Shown: positions 9,557 to 20,879, counted from the first letter of the stretch. The stretch: 64,000 bases of DNA from Rhynchopus sp. YZ270_cl-10 (GCA_964035575.1 OZ037900.1:1054001-1118000), one strand, 5' to 3'. Numbers and translations are program-made. The notes: generated from the sequence alone by a model not told the origin.

Positions 9557-11269
9557 ATGAAAACGCAGTTTGTATGTGCGCTGCTTCTTGCAGTGGCTCA
9601 GCCTGCGACAGGTGACGTGTGGATGAACGGCTTGTTCCAGAGTCACATGGTGCTGCAGCAGGTCGATGCAAAGTTTGGGATTCCTGCACCTTACCTGTAC
9701 GGAACCGCAAACCTCGGGGATTACGTGACTGTGACCGGGAGCTCTGGGTTCCCTGGTCCGTTCCAGCTGACGCCTGCATCGACGAACGGTTCAACCACCA
9801 TCGGGAACTGGTCTGTGGCGATCCCGACGCCTGCAGTGGATGGTCCGTACACAATCACCGTGTCCGCGTACAAGGCAAAAGGCGGGCCGCTGCTGAACAG
9901 CATTGTGATGGAGGATGTGCACTTCGGTGATGTGTTTGTGTGCAGCGGGCAGTCGAACATGGTGCTGACTGTGGGGAAGACAGACAACGGTGCAGAGGAG
10001 CAGAAGCTGGCAGACTCCTTGCCGAACATCCGCATCTTCGACACTGCACACTCAGAGTTCGACTACCCTGTCATGAACATCAGCTCGGGTGGTGCCATTG
10101 GCGGTGCCGACGCAGGACCCGTGAACTGGACCGTTGCTGGGAACGCCACAATCGGACGGTTCTCGTCTGTGTGCTGGACTGCAGGAAGGATGCTGTCACA
10201 GTGGCTGGCTGAGGAGCGCGACGCGACCCCCTACATCGGGCTGATCCAGTCGACCATTGGGGGGACAAGTGTGCACTTCTGGGCACCTGGGGGTGTTGGT
10301 GCGGAGTGCAACAAAACCGGTGGGCTGCCTGCAACAGGGGAGGCCTCGCAACACGTAGCGGGGTGGCTGTGGAACGGGATGGTGAACCCGATTGCAAACG
10401 GTGGGAAGGGGCTTTCCATCCGTGGTGCTGCCTACTACCAGGGGGAGGCGGACAGCGGGGAGAACGACAGGTACACCCGCAGTGCCTACGCGTGCGAGCT
10501 GACGGGGCTGATGAACAGTTGGCGTGCCGCTTGGGCGAGGACCAGCACCCCCTTCCCGTTCATCATTGTGCAGCTTCCTGGTGGAGGAGGTGTGTCGACG
10601 GGGGAGCAGGGATGGGGAGCGGTGCAGGCTGCACAGGCAGATGCAGTGAGGGATGTGACGAACGCAGGTCTTGTGATGTGCCCTGACCAGGGGTACGGTG
10701 GACTGCACTTCCCGCACAAGATCGAGATCTCGACGCGTCTGTACAACGAGTGGCGGAGCAAGGCGTACGGCGACAGCACAGCGAAGGTGGACAACCCGTC
10801 GCCTGTGTCTGCAAAGCGTGTGTCTGACACAGAGTTCACTCTGAAGCTGGCGAACGCAGACGGGCTTGTTCTCCGTGAGTCCTACATGTGCAACATGACG
10901 CACACAGCTGTGCAGTACGGGAACGGGAGCCAGATCAACGCCACATGCTGTGACCACAACCTTGTGAACGAGGTGCTCGTGCACCTTGAGGGCTACGCCA
11001 CAATCGACCATCAGGGTCACTGGTCGAACCAGTCGTGGGCGGACTACGGCGCTGTCCCCACAGCGGCCATTGTTGACGCCTCGCGCTCACAGCTGAACGT
11101 GACGGCCCTTGTGCCTGGGCCTGGGATGATGTTCGGCAGGAACAAGATTATATCTGTTGTGAACGCGACTGTGCAGTACATCGATGTTGTTGCCGGCACA
11201 GGGTGCCAGGTCGCGAACGGGGACGGCCTGGTCATGGGCCGCTTTGGCGAGATGAACATTACTGTGTAG
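9557..11269 (+). CDS. Sialate O-acetylesterase-like secreted SGNH hydrolase
   Basis: A single exon of 570 aa that probably removes O-acetyl groups from sialic acids or related glycans in the secretory/lysosomal route or outside the cell. A signal peptide (residues 1-19) is followed by MVLQQ, matching the MVLQ start of the family's N-terminal domain. The nucleophile block is CSGQSNM (Ser133). The block YYQGEAD (about residue 295) matches the family's WYQGES. HFPHK (about 390) is the probable catalytic-His region. Several N-glycosylation sequons are present, and length matches animal SIAE (about 520 aa). The start follows a CACATTCAG acceptor-like site at about 9512. The esterase fragments upstream show that this locus or family has been copied. 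Confidence 0.88.
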   Translation: MKTQFVCALLLAVAQPATGDVWMNGLFQSHMVLQQVDAKFGIPAPYLYGTANLGDYVTVTGSSGFPGPFQLTPASTNGSTTIGNWSVAIPTPAVDGPYTITVSAYKAKGGPLLNSIVMEDVHFGDVFVCSGQSNMVLTVGKTDNGAEEQKLADSLPNIRIFDTAHSEFDYPVMNISSGGAIGGADAGPVNWTVAGNATIGRFSSVCWTAGRMLSQWLAEERDATPYIGLIQSTIGGTSVHFWAPGGVGAECNKTGGLPATGEASQHVAGWLWNGMVNPIANGGKGLSIRGAAYYQGEADSGENDRYTRSAYACELTGLMNSWRAAWARTSTPFPFIIVQLPGGGGVSTGEQGWGAVQAAQADAVRDVTNAGLVMCPDQGYGGLHFPHKIEISTRLYNEWRSKAYGDSTAKVDNPSPVSAKRVSDTEFTLKLANADGLVLRESYMCNMTHTAVQYGNGSQINATCCDHNLVNEVLVHLEGYATIDHQGHWSNQSWADYGAVPTAAIVDASRSQLNVTALVPGPGMMFGRNKIISVVNATVQYIDVVAGTGCQVANGDGLVMGRFGEMNITV

Positions 11270-11655
11270 TTTGCATGCAAGCTGGATTGCAGCTCCTTCG
11301 TGTGGTGGTGGCATGTTGTGAACACCCTACACGACAACCAAATACGAATACTTACCTTTCACCCTGCTATCTGCTATTGTTTGATAGTATGAGCTTTAGA
11401 TGTTAACCTCGCAACTGATGTAGGACTGCATGGTTGGGGGTCCGCCCGGTGTACCGGTCATGTACCAAGGCACACTGTCGAGAGGGGGGGTTTTTTTTTG
11501 TATTTCACACCAACTTTATTTTTCTCAATAACGCGATATTTACTCTCGTAGTTGACAGGTGCATGTCTTTTGTGTTGAAAGACATCACAGCCTGTAAATC
11601 ACACACCAACGTCATCGCGTTTTTGTGCTTGCATTTTCTCTCTTTTTTTTCTTCT
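11270..11655. other. Short intergenic spacer with a family D repeat
   Basis: Noncoding, pyrimidine-rich. It carries a partial family D repeat (about 11421-11520): GGACTGCATGGTTGG, then GTCATGTACC and CGAGAGGG. Confidence 0.5.
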
Positions 11656-11873
11656 TTTCTGTGTGCAACATTGTGTTCTCGTTTGTGCTGTTTGTTTTGT
11701 GTTGCCCCCTGCAGGCAACCCTCCGCTGCTCTTTTGTTTGACGAATAGGTGTTCATGAAACCCACCATATAAACTCCCATTAAACTTTCCTTATCCAGCT
11801 TGTCATGAACACCAATTAATACTTCCCTTTATTAGCGTTTTTCAGGTTGTTTATTTTTTTGCCTTTTTGGAGA
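11656..11873. repeat. Duplicated segment, copy 2, interrupted by a transposon
   Basis: It matches window positions 1-217 almost base for base, apart from a 3-nt indel and a few substitutions. Homology resumes at 14153-14182 after the 2.28 kb insertion. The interrupted and intact copies together define the insertion precisely. Confidence 0.88.
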
Positions 11874-12313
11874 GGGAAGGTATATAAAACATTTTGGCGG
11901 ACATTGTCCGACCCCCCCCCCCCACCCCCCCACGGACCAGATTTTTGGCGGACATTTTTTTTTTTTTTTTTTTTTTTTTTTTGGTCTGAAAATTGCGGAC
12001 ATTTTGGGTTTTTTCACCGGGGTTGTACACGATTTTGACCAAAGATTTTTATATTACTCTGATAAAGTATACGTGGAAAATTTGGTAGTACACGAAAAAT
12101 AAGGAAACACTTTATTTTACGCCCAGGCCAGCCGTAAAATAATGTAATACCCGTAAAACCTGTACAAAAATCCTGAGCGTAAAATAATATTACTTTATTT
12201 TACGCCCACGACCATTTTGGCTTTTTCGCCTGTAAAAAAATTTTTCCCCCCGCAAAGACATTTTTCAGCCCCAAAAAAAAAATTTTTTTTTGGGCTCAGA
12301 TGGGTCCAAATAG

Positions 12314-12718
12314 TGTGTCCGGCCTCGGCTGGAGAAAGTCGATCGTGGGCATTCAGACCCTGACAGGCTGTACTCAATTCCAAAATACCAAGCTGATCAC
12401 CTCAAACTGCCCAACGCAGCTACATACACGGGGCACTGCTATCGCCGTAGTGCTGCGCAATACCTCGTTGACAGCGGACTCTCAACAGAGGGGATGAAAC
12501 GGAACTTCGGCTGGAAAAGTGAATCCATGGTGAACCGCTGCGGAATACGGCGCGTTCGACCCGCCCAACGCGAAGTCTCCTCTCTTTTTGTGAGGCAACC
12601 AGGTCTTTCTGCGGCTCCAAGTCCTCTCGAGGTGCCTACCCAAGTCTCTCCAAGCTCTGCTGTGGTGCCAACTCAAGTCCACAAGGTGGAAATCTCGATC
12701 ACCGTGAAGAACAGCTAA
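12314..12718 (+). pseudogene. Tyrosine-recombinase-like (Crypton-type) C-terminal remnant
   Basis: The frame open from 12314 to the TAA at 12716-12718 contains TYTGHCYRRSAA, then DSG and RNFGWKSESM. This matches the H-x-x-R block and following helices of eukaryotic tyrosine recombinases of the Crypton type. The N-terminal part of the enzyme is absent, so it is a broken remnant inside the TIR element. Whether it mobilised the element or was captured is unknown. Confidence 0.55.
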
Positions 12719-12930
12719 TGACGAGGCACAGAAGACAAAACCATCAATAAATGTAAAAAAGTAAACAGCAACATCATCACAAAAATAAAGTATACCCGCC
12801 CTCTCCCATTTTGTGTACAAGCCAGTCGCATGAACCCACCAACAGGAACAACGACACACTGGACACATATTCGGGGTACAATGATTATTTTCCACTTATA
12901 CTTTCTCAATGTAAAATAAAACTCTGTATG

Positions 12931-13070
12931 AAATAAAAATCAGGCCAGATTTTCCTTGTGAAGGTGTTTTTTCACTCGTTTCTAATACTGCACTCGCTGC
13001 GCTCGTGCAGTATAATCACTCGTGAAAAAACACCTCCACGCGTAAAATCAGTCTATCTGATTTTTATTTA
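12931..13070. repeat. Imperfect 140 bp foldback inside the transposon
   Basis: The arms run AAATAAAAATCAG ... AGGTGTTTTTTCAC ... TACTGCAC and pair with the complementary right arm ending CTGATTTTTATTT. The loop is at about 13001-13005 (CTGCG). It is probably a nested miniature element. Confidence 0.7.
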
Positions 13071-13639
13071 ATAAATAGCTAATAAAAACTCGTCCATTTC
13101 GGCAAATTGACCCCACCACACAATGGACGGATTCCGAAAATGCAAATGCCAGTGTTTTCGCGTATTTTCATGGTTTCAGCATCAGGGAGAGAAAATCTGG
13201 GTAATGTGGGATTTACCTTGGCCCCTTTACCTTACACTCATTTTGACCAAAACCAAGAACTTGGCCATTTCGGCAAATTGACCCCACCACAGCGCGGAGA
13301 GATTCCGGAAATGCCAATCGCGGTATGTTTTCGGGCTGAAAACCCACTGTTTTTCCAGGGGAAATTTTTCGATTTCAGCAGTATTTGTTGGCCGAAAATG
13401 GGCCCACCAATTAGTGACCGGGCTCATATTTTCAATAATTTAAGTGGTCAAAAAATTGTCCAATTTTCAACATCGACCCCACCACTTTCTGGACGGATTC
13501 CGGAAATGCCAAAAAACTGTGTTTTGGGTCACGAATCCACGTCATGTCGCCCAAAAACCAGCGGGAAAAAAAAAAGAAAAAAAAAAAATGTCCGACCCCC
13601 CCCCAAGGGTGTAAATAAGCCGACTCCCGACTCCCGACT

Positions 13640-13917
<278 letters not shown>

Positions 13918-14460
13918 ATTTCCCAAGGTTACCGCATCATGGAAACAAGGAGATCCAAAAAAATCCTGTTCGAGCACTTTTGACCCTCTCCAGAGGGTGC
14001 ATAGTGCATACACCCCCTTCTTAGCAACTGTAAATAACCGACTCCCGACTCCCGGACCCCCAGACCTTATTTACACCCTTGCCCCCCCCCACCCCCCCGC
14101 CTCCAAAAAATTATGCGGAAATTGTCCGCCAAAATGTTTTATATACCTTCCCAGAAAGTTGTGACCCAAAAGTTCTTCACCAACGTCATCGATATCGCCA
14201 CTCCCCAATTTACCCTCACACACCCTGACCTCTCCCTGAACACCGTTCAGAAGGCGACCATGCACGTCCAACATCACAACCGGATTAACTCCACGGTTTA
14301 CCTCCCAACTCTGTGGAGACTTTTTAACCACCAGACCCCGGTGATATTCGAACACATCGATTCCACTTTGCAGTTCCTTTGTGGATCACCCCACAACACC
14401 ACACCACACCTGCAGACAACACACACCCTTCTTAACACCTCACCCACACACAACAAGAAG

Positions 14461-14739
14461 ATGTCCTACTACCCGTACTACGCACCGGCACCGGTATACC
14501 CGTCGTACACGTCGTCGATCCTTGCGGCTGACGCTGCTGCAGCTGCCGCAAGTGCACGTGCGGCTGCCGACATTGCGGCTGCACGTTCGTACGTGCCGCT
14601 GTCGCCGCGTTACTCGTCGTACCCGTACGCAGCAGACGCAGCGATTGCAAACGCACACGCGAGTGCTGTGGCAAGCGACATCGCGCTGTCTGCGTCTGTG
14701 CGCCGTGCACGTCTTGCTGCGTACTCGCCGTACTACTGA
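14461..14739 (+). CDS. Small Ala/Tyr/Ser-rich protein
   Basis: 92 aa, beginning MSYYPYYAPAPVYPSY and ending AAYSPYY. The middle is Ala-rich, alternating short helical Ala/Asp/Arg runs with Tyr-Pro-Ser segments. Strong GC3 bias and a start soon after a CCTGCAG acceptor-like site (about 14415) support expression. There is no transmembrane segment or signal peptide. The composition is like low-complexity structural or assembling proteins; no family is recognised. It lies just downstream of the transposon, so its upstream region may have been altered by that insertion. Confidence 0.6.
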   Translation: MSYYPYYAPAPVYPSYTSSILAADAAAAAASARAAADIAAARSYVPLSPRYSSYPYAADAAIANAHASAVASDIALSASVRRARLAAYSPYY

Positions 14740-15818
14740 GGTGGGCAGTGCTGCTGCTGCTTGTGATACTGCTGCTGTTGGGCCTGCACAACAACGTGTT
14801 CCTTTTGATAGCGCACACGAGTGCTGTGTGGCCTGATCGTCTCCATCTTAGTTTGTACCGCATTCCCCCCTGCGTTTGTGTTTGCTCAATCCTATGTTAT
14901 GTTATGCTCCTGTTGCTGACGTTTGGGTTTGAGTTTGATTATGAATCTGCCTTTTTTGTGCAACCTGCTGTGTTTGGAAGTGGCCAGAGAGGAGAGAGGA
15001 GAAGCCTGCACACAGCCGTGTGGTGCCAGCTTTGGTGGTGTGTGTGTGCGATGTGTGTGGTGTGGGAGGAGAAGCTAACCCTTTTCACATTCCCACTCCC
15101 ACAACCACATGCTGCGTGCTGCACCCCCACCTGCACTTGGACACACGACCACACGTATGAGCTGTGTGCAGGTCTCTTGCTTGTGAGCTGCCCCTTCACC
15201 CTTCACCCTTGTTTCACCCTCCACATTCCCCAAATATGTTGTATTCAAAAGTCCTTCCATTGCTTTTTGCACAAAATTGTACCATTTTTTCACCTACCCA
15301 ACCGGACCCAACACAGCCCATCTGGACCCACCTGGGGTCAATAAAACCCAATTGCGCCCAATTACACCCAGTCACACCACTAGTACAACCCAGGTGTTTT
15401 TGAGGGAGGCTTACCAGGGGGTGGACTGTTTTGCTTGCTCACACGGTGGGGTCCAGCCTCTGAGCGGTCAAACGGGATACTCAACTGACGACTCCCGTTT
15501 TTCGGGTGTGGCACCCCTGGCCAAAAGTACAAAATTCCTTCAAAGGTGGCAGTTTCGGCCTTGAGTGCAGTGCGTTTTTTGGCGGTATTGAGGGGTAGGT
15601 ATCATATGTGGCACCTTAGTGGTCCATAAGTGCCGTTTTTCGAATAATCATGAATTCCCCACGATTTTGTACTGTTCTGACCCCCCTACACACCCCCTCT
15701 AAATCCTATTTCCAGACCCAATCAAACGGTTTTGTCACACACACACACACCCACTTTGGGGCCATATTCTGTGCAAGAATTACCCCCTACTACTCAAACA
15801 CACACCCACTCCTCAACT
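14740..15818. other. Intergenic spacer
   Basis: About 1.1 kb, C/T-rich. It contains the second copy of the duplication (15545-15722) and, at 15755-15800, a family E repeat (GGGGCCATATTCTG, AAGAATTACCCCC) immediately before the next gene. The 198-codon open frame starting at 14748 has Leu/Cys/His-rich composition and is judged non-coding. Confidence 0.5.
15545..15722. repeat. Dispersed duplication, copy 2 (partner 8893-9087)
   Basis: It matches 8893-9087 at high identity up to CTATTTCCAGAC. Here it lies about 100 bp upstream of the start of a very large gene. Confidence 0.85.
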
Positions 15819-18800
15819 ATGCACACCGCGTCCTCTGCGTGGTGCAGCCACATCGAGAGGTGGGACAGCACACGAGACTCTTCTTCGCGCCCGCAGCCCT
15901 CTAAGACACGACACCCCGGCGAGAACACAGTATGCACAGGACTGGGCCGCACTGTCCTCGCCCCGGTCTTGGAACGCAAGAAGTCCACGAGGTCTCGCGT
16001 GGCCACTGCTGGGGCCGCGCCACGGTCTTTCGCTGCGACACTGCCCGCACCGTTGCCTGCTGCGTCCTCCTCCTTCACACAGTCGCCATACGCGCAGACA
16101 GAACAACGCATGATGCGCTTCCACAAGCAGGCAGCGGAGCACACCCACAACACCTCTACCACCTTAGACGTTTCTTCTGCACTGCGTCTCTTTGAAGTTG
16201 ACGCTGTCGAGCGGCGCCTGCTTCACGACTATGCACAGCACCTCGCCTCTGGTGCGCGGGATGTACAGCACGGTGCTGGTGTCCTGCAGCGCATGGTGCG
16301 CGCGATAGGTGTAGTAGGGGTTGCGGCAGAATGCGTACATCGTCGTGTCGCTGAGCGTGACGCTGTGGTGTCCGCTCTGTGGACTCTGATCGGGAAACGC
16401 CCCCTCCAAATTCGCGCCGAAGATGCAGCAATCTCAATTCCCTCATCCACCACCCGCCTCTACCCAGGCGAAGCCCTGCTCTTCACCCTCCTCCTCTGCG
16501 CGGTGCACCAACACAACACCACGCCAGCCCCACTCCTCTCCCTCAAAGACATAGAAACCGCCACCGGGCATACTACCCACCTCATCACCTCCTGCCACTC
16601 CACTGGGTACGCTCTTTTCTTCATTGAAGGTGTACTGCAAAGCAGGCTTAAACGGAACAGCGCCCCAGAGGTAGCGCGAGAGGAGGAGGCGGAAGTAGAG
16701 GGGGAAGGGAGACCCGGGTATTGGCGCTGCGCGGCGTCTGGGCAAGGGGTGTTCTGTTTTGTGGTGATGGGTGGGGGAGGGGGTGATGTGTACTCAGCGC
16801 TGCGGGGGCATGCAGAGGTTTCGGGGGAGGACCCACAAACCACACTGCTGCCAGGGGTGTCAGTAGCGGCAAGCATCCAGAGTCGTGCAGAAAAGCTGTG
16901 TGCCGCATGGACGGATCTGGCAAGTAATACAGAGTACTTCCCTCGGTCGCAGGGGGGCTGTGGTGTGTACGTTACAGGGCATGCCACTGCGGCAGACGTT
17001 GCCGCTGCAACGGTTCTTTCGTTGCGTGAATCATATGACACAGTATTGCCTGTCGCTGGGTTTTATGCGTTTGGGTCTGCACTACGGTGTTTTCGTGGTG
17101 CTTCTGACATCTCTCTCAGATCCATGATGCCGCCCATCTCCTTTGCAGTGGTTAATATGCACGATGCCAGGGTATGGCGTGACGTCCTCCCAGAAGCCAT
17201 ATCGGAACACAATGCAGCGGTGTCTGCAGTGCTGCCCCTCTTCTCCCAACCCCAGGGTGACAGCCAAACCAACCCCGAGGGCAGTGCACACAGTGAGGAC
17301 AACAGCTCAGAGGGGGAGGGAGCACCGCCACCACCACCACCCCTCCTCCATTGCTTGACAGAAAATGAATTTTTCGCGACCGTTCTATCTCATGAAATGT
17401 CACCAGCATCGCCTAGACGGAGAGGACGGGGTAGGAAGATGGATGGACATGGTACACATGGTACACATGGTCGTGCCTTTGCGGTGCCTGAGTCATATGC
17501 ATCGACGCAGGCAAATGAACATTCTGGCAAGCTTGGTGCAGCAGCAAGCCTGCGAGGCAGCACCACCACCGACAAAACACACCCCCCACCCCCCAAGACC
17601 AACCCCCTCATCATCGTCCCCATGCGCGACCTCTTCCACGGCACGCTCCCTACCCATGAAGACGTTGCCTCCCTCCTACATACCACCACCCCTTCACCTG
17701 GTCCCATCGACGTCCTACGCCGTGGTCTTGCCCTGCGAGCCTCTTGCCTCAAACGTCTCCTCCTCCTCAGCACCCGCCCCTCCGCAGTTCAAGACTCCAC
17801 AGTAGGGTCGTACGCTCAGAACCTTCTGGCATGCTTGACAGCTGCGGGGGGGTCGGTGCGGGAGTTGCGGTTGACACCTGAGGTGCATCGGGGGGGTGCG
17901 GTGGAGGGGGGGTGGGTGGAGGAGGTTGTGCAGAAGCTTTTCATGTCAGAAGAGTTGGATGTGTCAGGGTTTGGCGGTGGAGGGGGGTCTGCAGTGGTGT
18001 ATGGAGTGTGCCCGAGGTTTAGTGTAGGGAGCAGAGCACAATTTGAAGGGATTTTCTTTGCAGCGGTGGGAGGCTGGTGCAGCCCCTCTGCTGGCGACCC
18101 TGGCGCATTCCACCCCCGCCGCAGAATGTCCTCCGCCGAACTCACCATCCTCCTCAAACTCACCGACAAACACATTGCCACCCACCGGATATCCTCCCTC
18201 TGCCCCCTCTCCCTCTCCTCCTGGCTTTCCCTTCTCCACAGCGAAGCCTCGCAAGGCGGTGACGTCGCCTGGTTAGGCCGCATGCTTGCTTTGTCACCTC
18301 ATTTTGAAAGCTATTTGGAGGCGTCTGTTCGGGGTATGGACGAAGTGCATTTGGAGTCGTGCTTTGTGTCCGTTTTGCAGGGTGGGGGAGGAGGAGGAGG
18401 GGATGATGTGAACACAGCACGCCCTCACACTGCACCACCTCCGTCGGGTTTAGGGGACGGTGGGGACGCGCCTTTTGCGTTGCTTCAGTACTCCGAAGGC
18501 GGGGTGCGGCAGCTGACTGCCGAGGGGGTCGCCATAGCTGTTCGGCTCTACCGGCACCACACAGCCTCCCCTACTTCCACCTCCACACAGCACAGCACAT
18601 CACACTCCCTCCAGAACATAGTGAACCTCTGCATCGAATCGCACACAGGACACAAAACTGCGCTGTTCCCGCTCACAGCTGAGATTGAAACGGAGGCAGC
18701 GTTTGTAACCTTCTTTGAAGGCTTATGTGTCGATCACGAAGACATCATGCTCAATGCGGTGTTACGTGGCGGGGCATGCAATTTTTCAAGCAAAAAGGGG

Positions 18801-20879
18801 GTACTCTGGCGGAGACAGCCTGCACAGGGTGTGTCTCGTGGAGGGGGGGTGGGGGTGGGGTCTGGGTGTGCCGATGCGCAGGGGGAACGGCTGTCCCGTA
18901 TTGTGTCGTTGCTTGGGGAGTTGCAGTGCACAACGGTTGAGGTGTTGCAGGCAATCCAAAAGTGGAGAGAACATCTGACCCGCCCCTTTCCGTTCCGCCA
19001 GAGGACTGCAGATGGGTTGGGGTGTAATGTGATCTTCACGATGATCCATGATTGCATAGATTTGACAATGTGTTTGAAGGATGATCTCCCGGCACGTCTT
19101 ATTGACACACCGACCTGCGCGCATCTGCAGTCTTTGCGGAGGTTGACCAGAACAAAACAGACACGTGGCGCCTCTGCCTCTCTGTTTGCACTCAAGCAAC
19201 GCAACAGCGTGGACCCGCCTACACCGCCACCACGCAAGACGTTGGTGTGGGCAGATCGTTATGTACTATCGGAATACCTGACACAGCTCATCCTCAGTAG
19301 AGAGTTGAATGAGGCGGCGGAGGCTGGGTGCTTTGTGTGCAGACTGCGTCTTCCCAACCCTCTTGTTTCAGTGAAGGCGTTCACGGCAAGGGCGCACAGC
19401 CCGATGGAGATTGCGAAAAACCCGTTTATCGCGTTGTTGGGCAGTGAGAAGAACCCCCAGCTCGCCCATGCCCGCAGTACTTCAGCGCGTAATACGCATA
19501 TTCAGTCGGTCATGAACTGTTTTGGGATAGACGAGCACGACATGGGCACGCCGAGCACTCCGAATGTCAAAGCAGCAGAGCTGCCCGCAGCACAGAGTCT
19601 TGAGGAGCAGGTGGAGAACTGTCAGTATTTCCATCATCTGGGCGACGAAGGGCTGCGTGCAGAGAACCTAGAGGCGGTGCGTGCCTTTGCGCGCGCAGTG
19701 GAGCACTATAAGCGTATCTTCTGGGCAGGCGAGATCCCTTTTGAAACGCAGGTCGTGCCGGAGCCTCCACGCAGCCCTACGTGTGTTGCGTGCAGTGCGA
19801 AGCCGCCGCATATGTCGCCTCACGAAGAGGTGGTGATGTGCCTGAGGCTGCAGCAGAACCAGCAACATACATCGGATGTGTTGCTGCGCAAGACGACGTT
19901 GCTGCATATAAGAATCTACTGGGCCAGGTGGGCACGGCACCACATCCTGAAGGGAAGGATGCGTGCAGTGCAGAGGCGTGCGCGGGTATGCCATGTGGAG
20001 ATGCGGTACGACACGCTCTTCAACTTCCTGGCAAGACGCAAGCTGCTTGCGTGGATGGCGTCGCGAGCCCTGCTTCTGGAGAGACGCCACTTCAACATCC
20101 TGCGTGCGACGCACTACGACCTGTGGACCGCCTTCCTGCACCGCAAACGCAAACACAAGATGGCGGTCGCGCACCTCGCCACGATGATGTCGCTCTCCAA
20201 CGAACGTCTGCAGTACTGCTACTTCCAGACCCTCCAGGGCTACCCCGCCTTTGCAAAGGAACGCAAGCTCGAGCACCTAACACAACAGACCTGGGCACAC
20301 CACGCGCAGCACCGCTTCACAACACTCTTCCACTTCTGGTCGTACCGGAAGAAGTGCCGCACAGCAGCAACACTTCTGTCACACATCAACCAAGCGCATA
20401 TGGGCAGGGTCTACTCCACACTGTGCAGGTACGTCAAGCAGCGCCGCATAGCCGACCTCCTTGCCCATGAGACTGTAGACAGAGCAGCGCTGGACAGTGC
20501 AGAGCGCGAACAGAGGCAGGGGTTAGGTGAAGCCAGGTTGGAAGGTGTGCTGCAGACAGTCGTTGTGCGTGAGGATGAGGCGCGGATGGGTGTGTGTCGT
20601 GAGGAGAAGTGTGGGCGTGCTGTGGTGGTGGACGTCGCGCTCGATGCGATGGAGGCGTTGGACGCAGCAGGGCTGGCTGTGCAGAGTGTGCTGTATAGGG
20701 GTGGCCTGCATGCGCTTGTCTTTGCAGATACGGCGGCGCTGTGCACGGCGACGACACTGCTCGCAAGAGACATAGGCTTGCATCAGCAAGGCAGCATGGC
20801 CACACGTGGTGTGCCCGCCCTCTTAAGCGCTGCCTCACGCATGCCCGCCATGACACTCCTGCTCAGTGAGCTACGCTGA
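15819..20879 (+). CDS. Giant protein with Sfi1-like C-terminal repeats
   Basis: A single exon of 1686 aa from the ATG at 15819; the frame extends to 15732, but that part overlaps an interspersed repeat, so the later start is preferred. Most of the protein matches no domain I recognise. It has Pro/Ser/His-rich loops (nt 17290-17360, 17560-17620, 18380-18460) between folded-looking segments. Residues about 1360-1550 carry repeated Leu/Phe...Trp helical units with basic spacers (LFNFLARRKLLAWM, YDLWTAFLHRKRKHK, LFHFWSYRKKCR), resembling Sfi1/centrin-binding repeats of centrosome and basal-body proteins. A cytoskeletal or basal-body role is inferred from this tail only. Confidence 0.72.
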   Translation: MHTASSAWCSHIERWDSTRDSSSRPQPSKTRHPGENTVCTGLGRTVLAPVLERKKSTRSRVATAGAAPRSFAATLPAPLPAASSSFTQSPYAQTEQRMMRFHKQAAEHTHNTSTTLDVSSALRLFEVDAVERRLLHDYAQHLASGARDVQHGAGVLQRMVRAIGVVGVAAECVHRRVAERDAVVSALWTLIGKRPLQIRAEDAAISIPSSTTRLYPGEALLFTLLLCAVHQHNTTPAPLLSLKDIETATGHTTHLITSCHSTGYALFFIEGVLQSRLKRNSAPEVAREEEAEVEGEGRPGYWRCAASGQGVFCFVVMGGGGGDVYSALRGHAEVSGEDPQTTLLPGVSVAASIQSRAEKLCAAWTDLASNTEYFPRSQGGCGVYVTGHATAADVAAATVLSLRESYDTVLPVAGFYAFGSALRCFRGASDISLRSMMPPISFAVVNMHDARVWRDVLPEAISEHNAAVSAVLPLFSQPQGDSQTNPEGSAHSEDNSSEGEGAPPPPPPLLHCLTENEFFATVLSHEMSPASPRRRGRGRKMDGHGTHGTHGRAFAVPESYASTQANEHSGKLGAAASLRGSTTTDKTHPPPPKTNPLIIVPMRDLFHGTLPTHEDVASLLHTTTPSPGPIDVLRRGLALRASCLKRLLLLSTRPSAVQDSTVGSYAQNLLACLTAAGGSVRELRLTPEVHRGGAVEGGWVEEVVQKLFMSEELDVSGFGGGGGSAVVYGVCPRFSVGSRAQFEGIFFAAVGGWCSPSAGDPGAFHPRRRMSSAELTILLKLTDKHIATHRISSLCPLSLSSWLSLLHSEASQGGDVAWLGRMLALSPHFESYLEASVRGMDEVHLESCFVSVLQGGGGGGGDDVNTARPHTAPPPSGLGDGGDAPFALLQYSEGGVRQLTAEGVAIAVRLYRHHTASPTSTSTQHSTSHSLQNIVNLCIESHTGHKTALFPLTAEIETEAAFVTFFEGLCVDHEDIMLNAVLRGGACNFSSKKGVLWRRQPAQGVSRGGGVGVGSGCADAQGERLSRIVSLLGELQCTTVEVLQAIQKWREHLTRPFPFRQRTADGLGCNVIFTMIHDCIDLTMCLKDDLPARLIDTPTCAHLQSLRRLTRTKQTRGASASLFALKQRNSVDPPTPPPRKTLVWADRYVLSEYLTQLILSRELNEAAEAGCFVCRLRLPNPLVSVKAFTARAHSPMEIAKNPFIALLGSEKNPQLAHARSTSARNTHIQSVMNCFGIDEHDMGTPSTPNVKAAELPAAQSLEEQVENCQYFHHLGDEGLRAENLEAVRAFARAVEHYKRIFWAGEIPFETQVVPEPPRSPTCVACSAKPPHMSPHEEVVMCLRLQQNQQHTSDVLLRKTTLLHIRIYWARWARHHILKGRMRAVQRRARVCHVEMRYDTLFNFLARRKLLAWMASRALLLERRHFNILRATHYDLWTAFLHRKRKHKMAVAHLATMMSLSNERLQYCYFQTLQGYPAFAKERKLEHLTQQTWAHHAQHRFTTLFHFWSYRKKCRTAATLLSHINQAHMGRVYSTLCRYVKQRRIADLLAHETVDRAALDSAEREQRQGLGEARLEGVLQTVVVREDEARMGVCREEKCGRAVVVDVALDAMEALDAAGLAVQSVLYRGGLHALVFADTAALCTATTLLARDIGLHQQGSMATRGVPALLSAASRMPAMTLLLSELR

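Noticed and set aside
14748-15344. 198-codon open frame after the Ala/Tyr protein
   Set aside because: Leu/Cys/His-rich composition, no family resemblance, overlaps probable 3' UTR and C/T-rich spacer.
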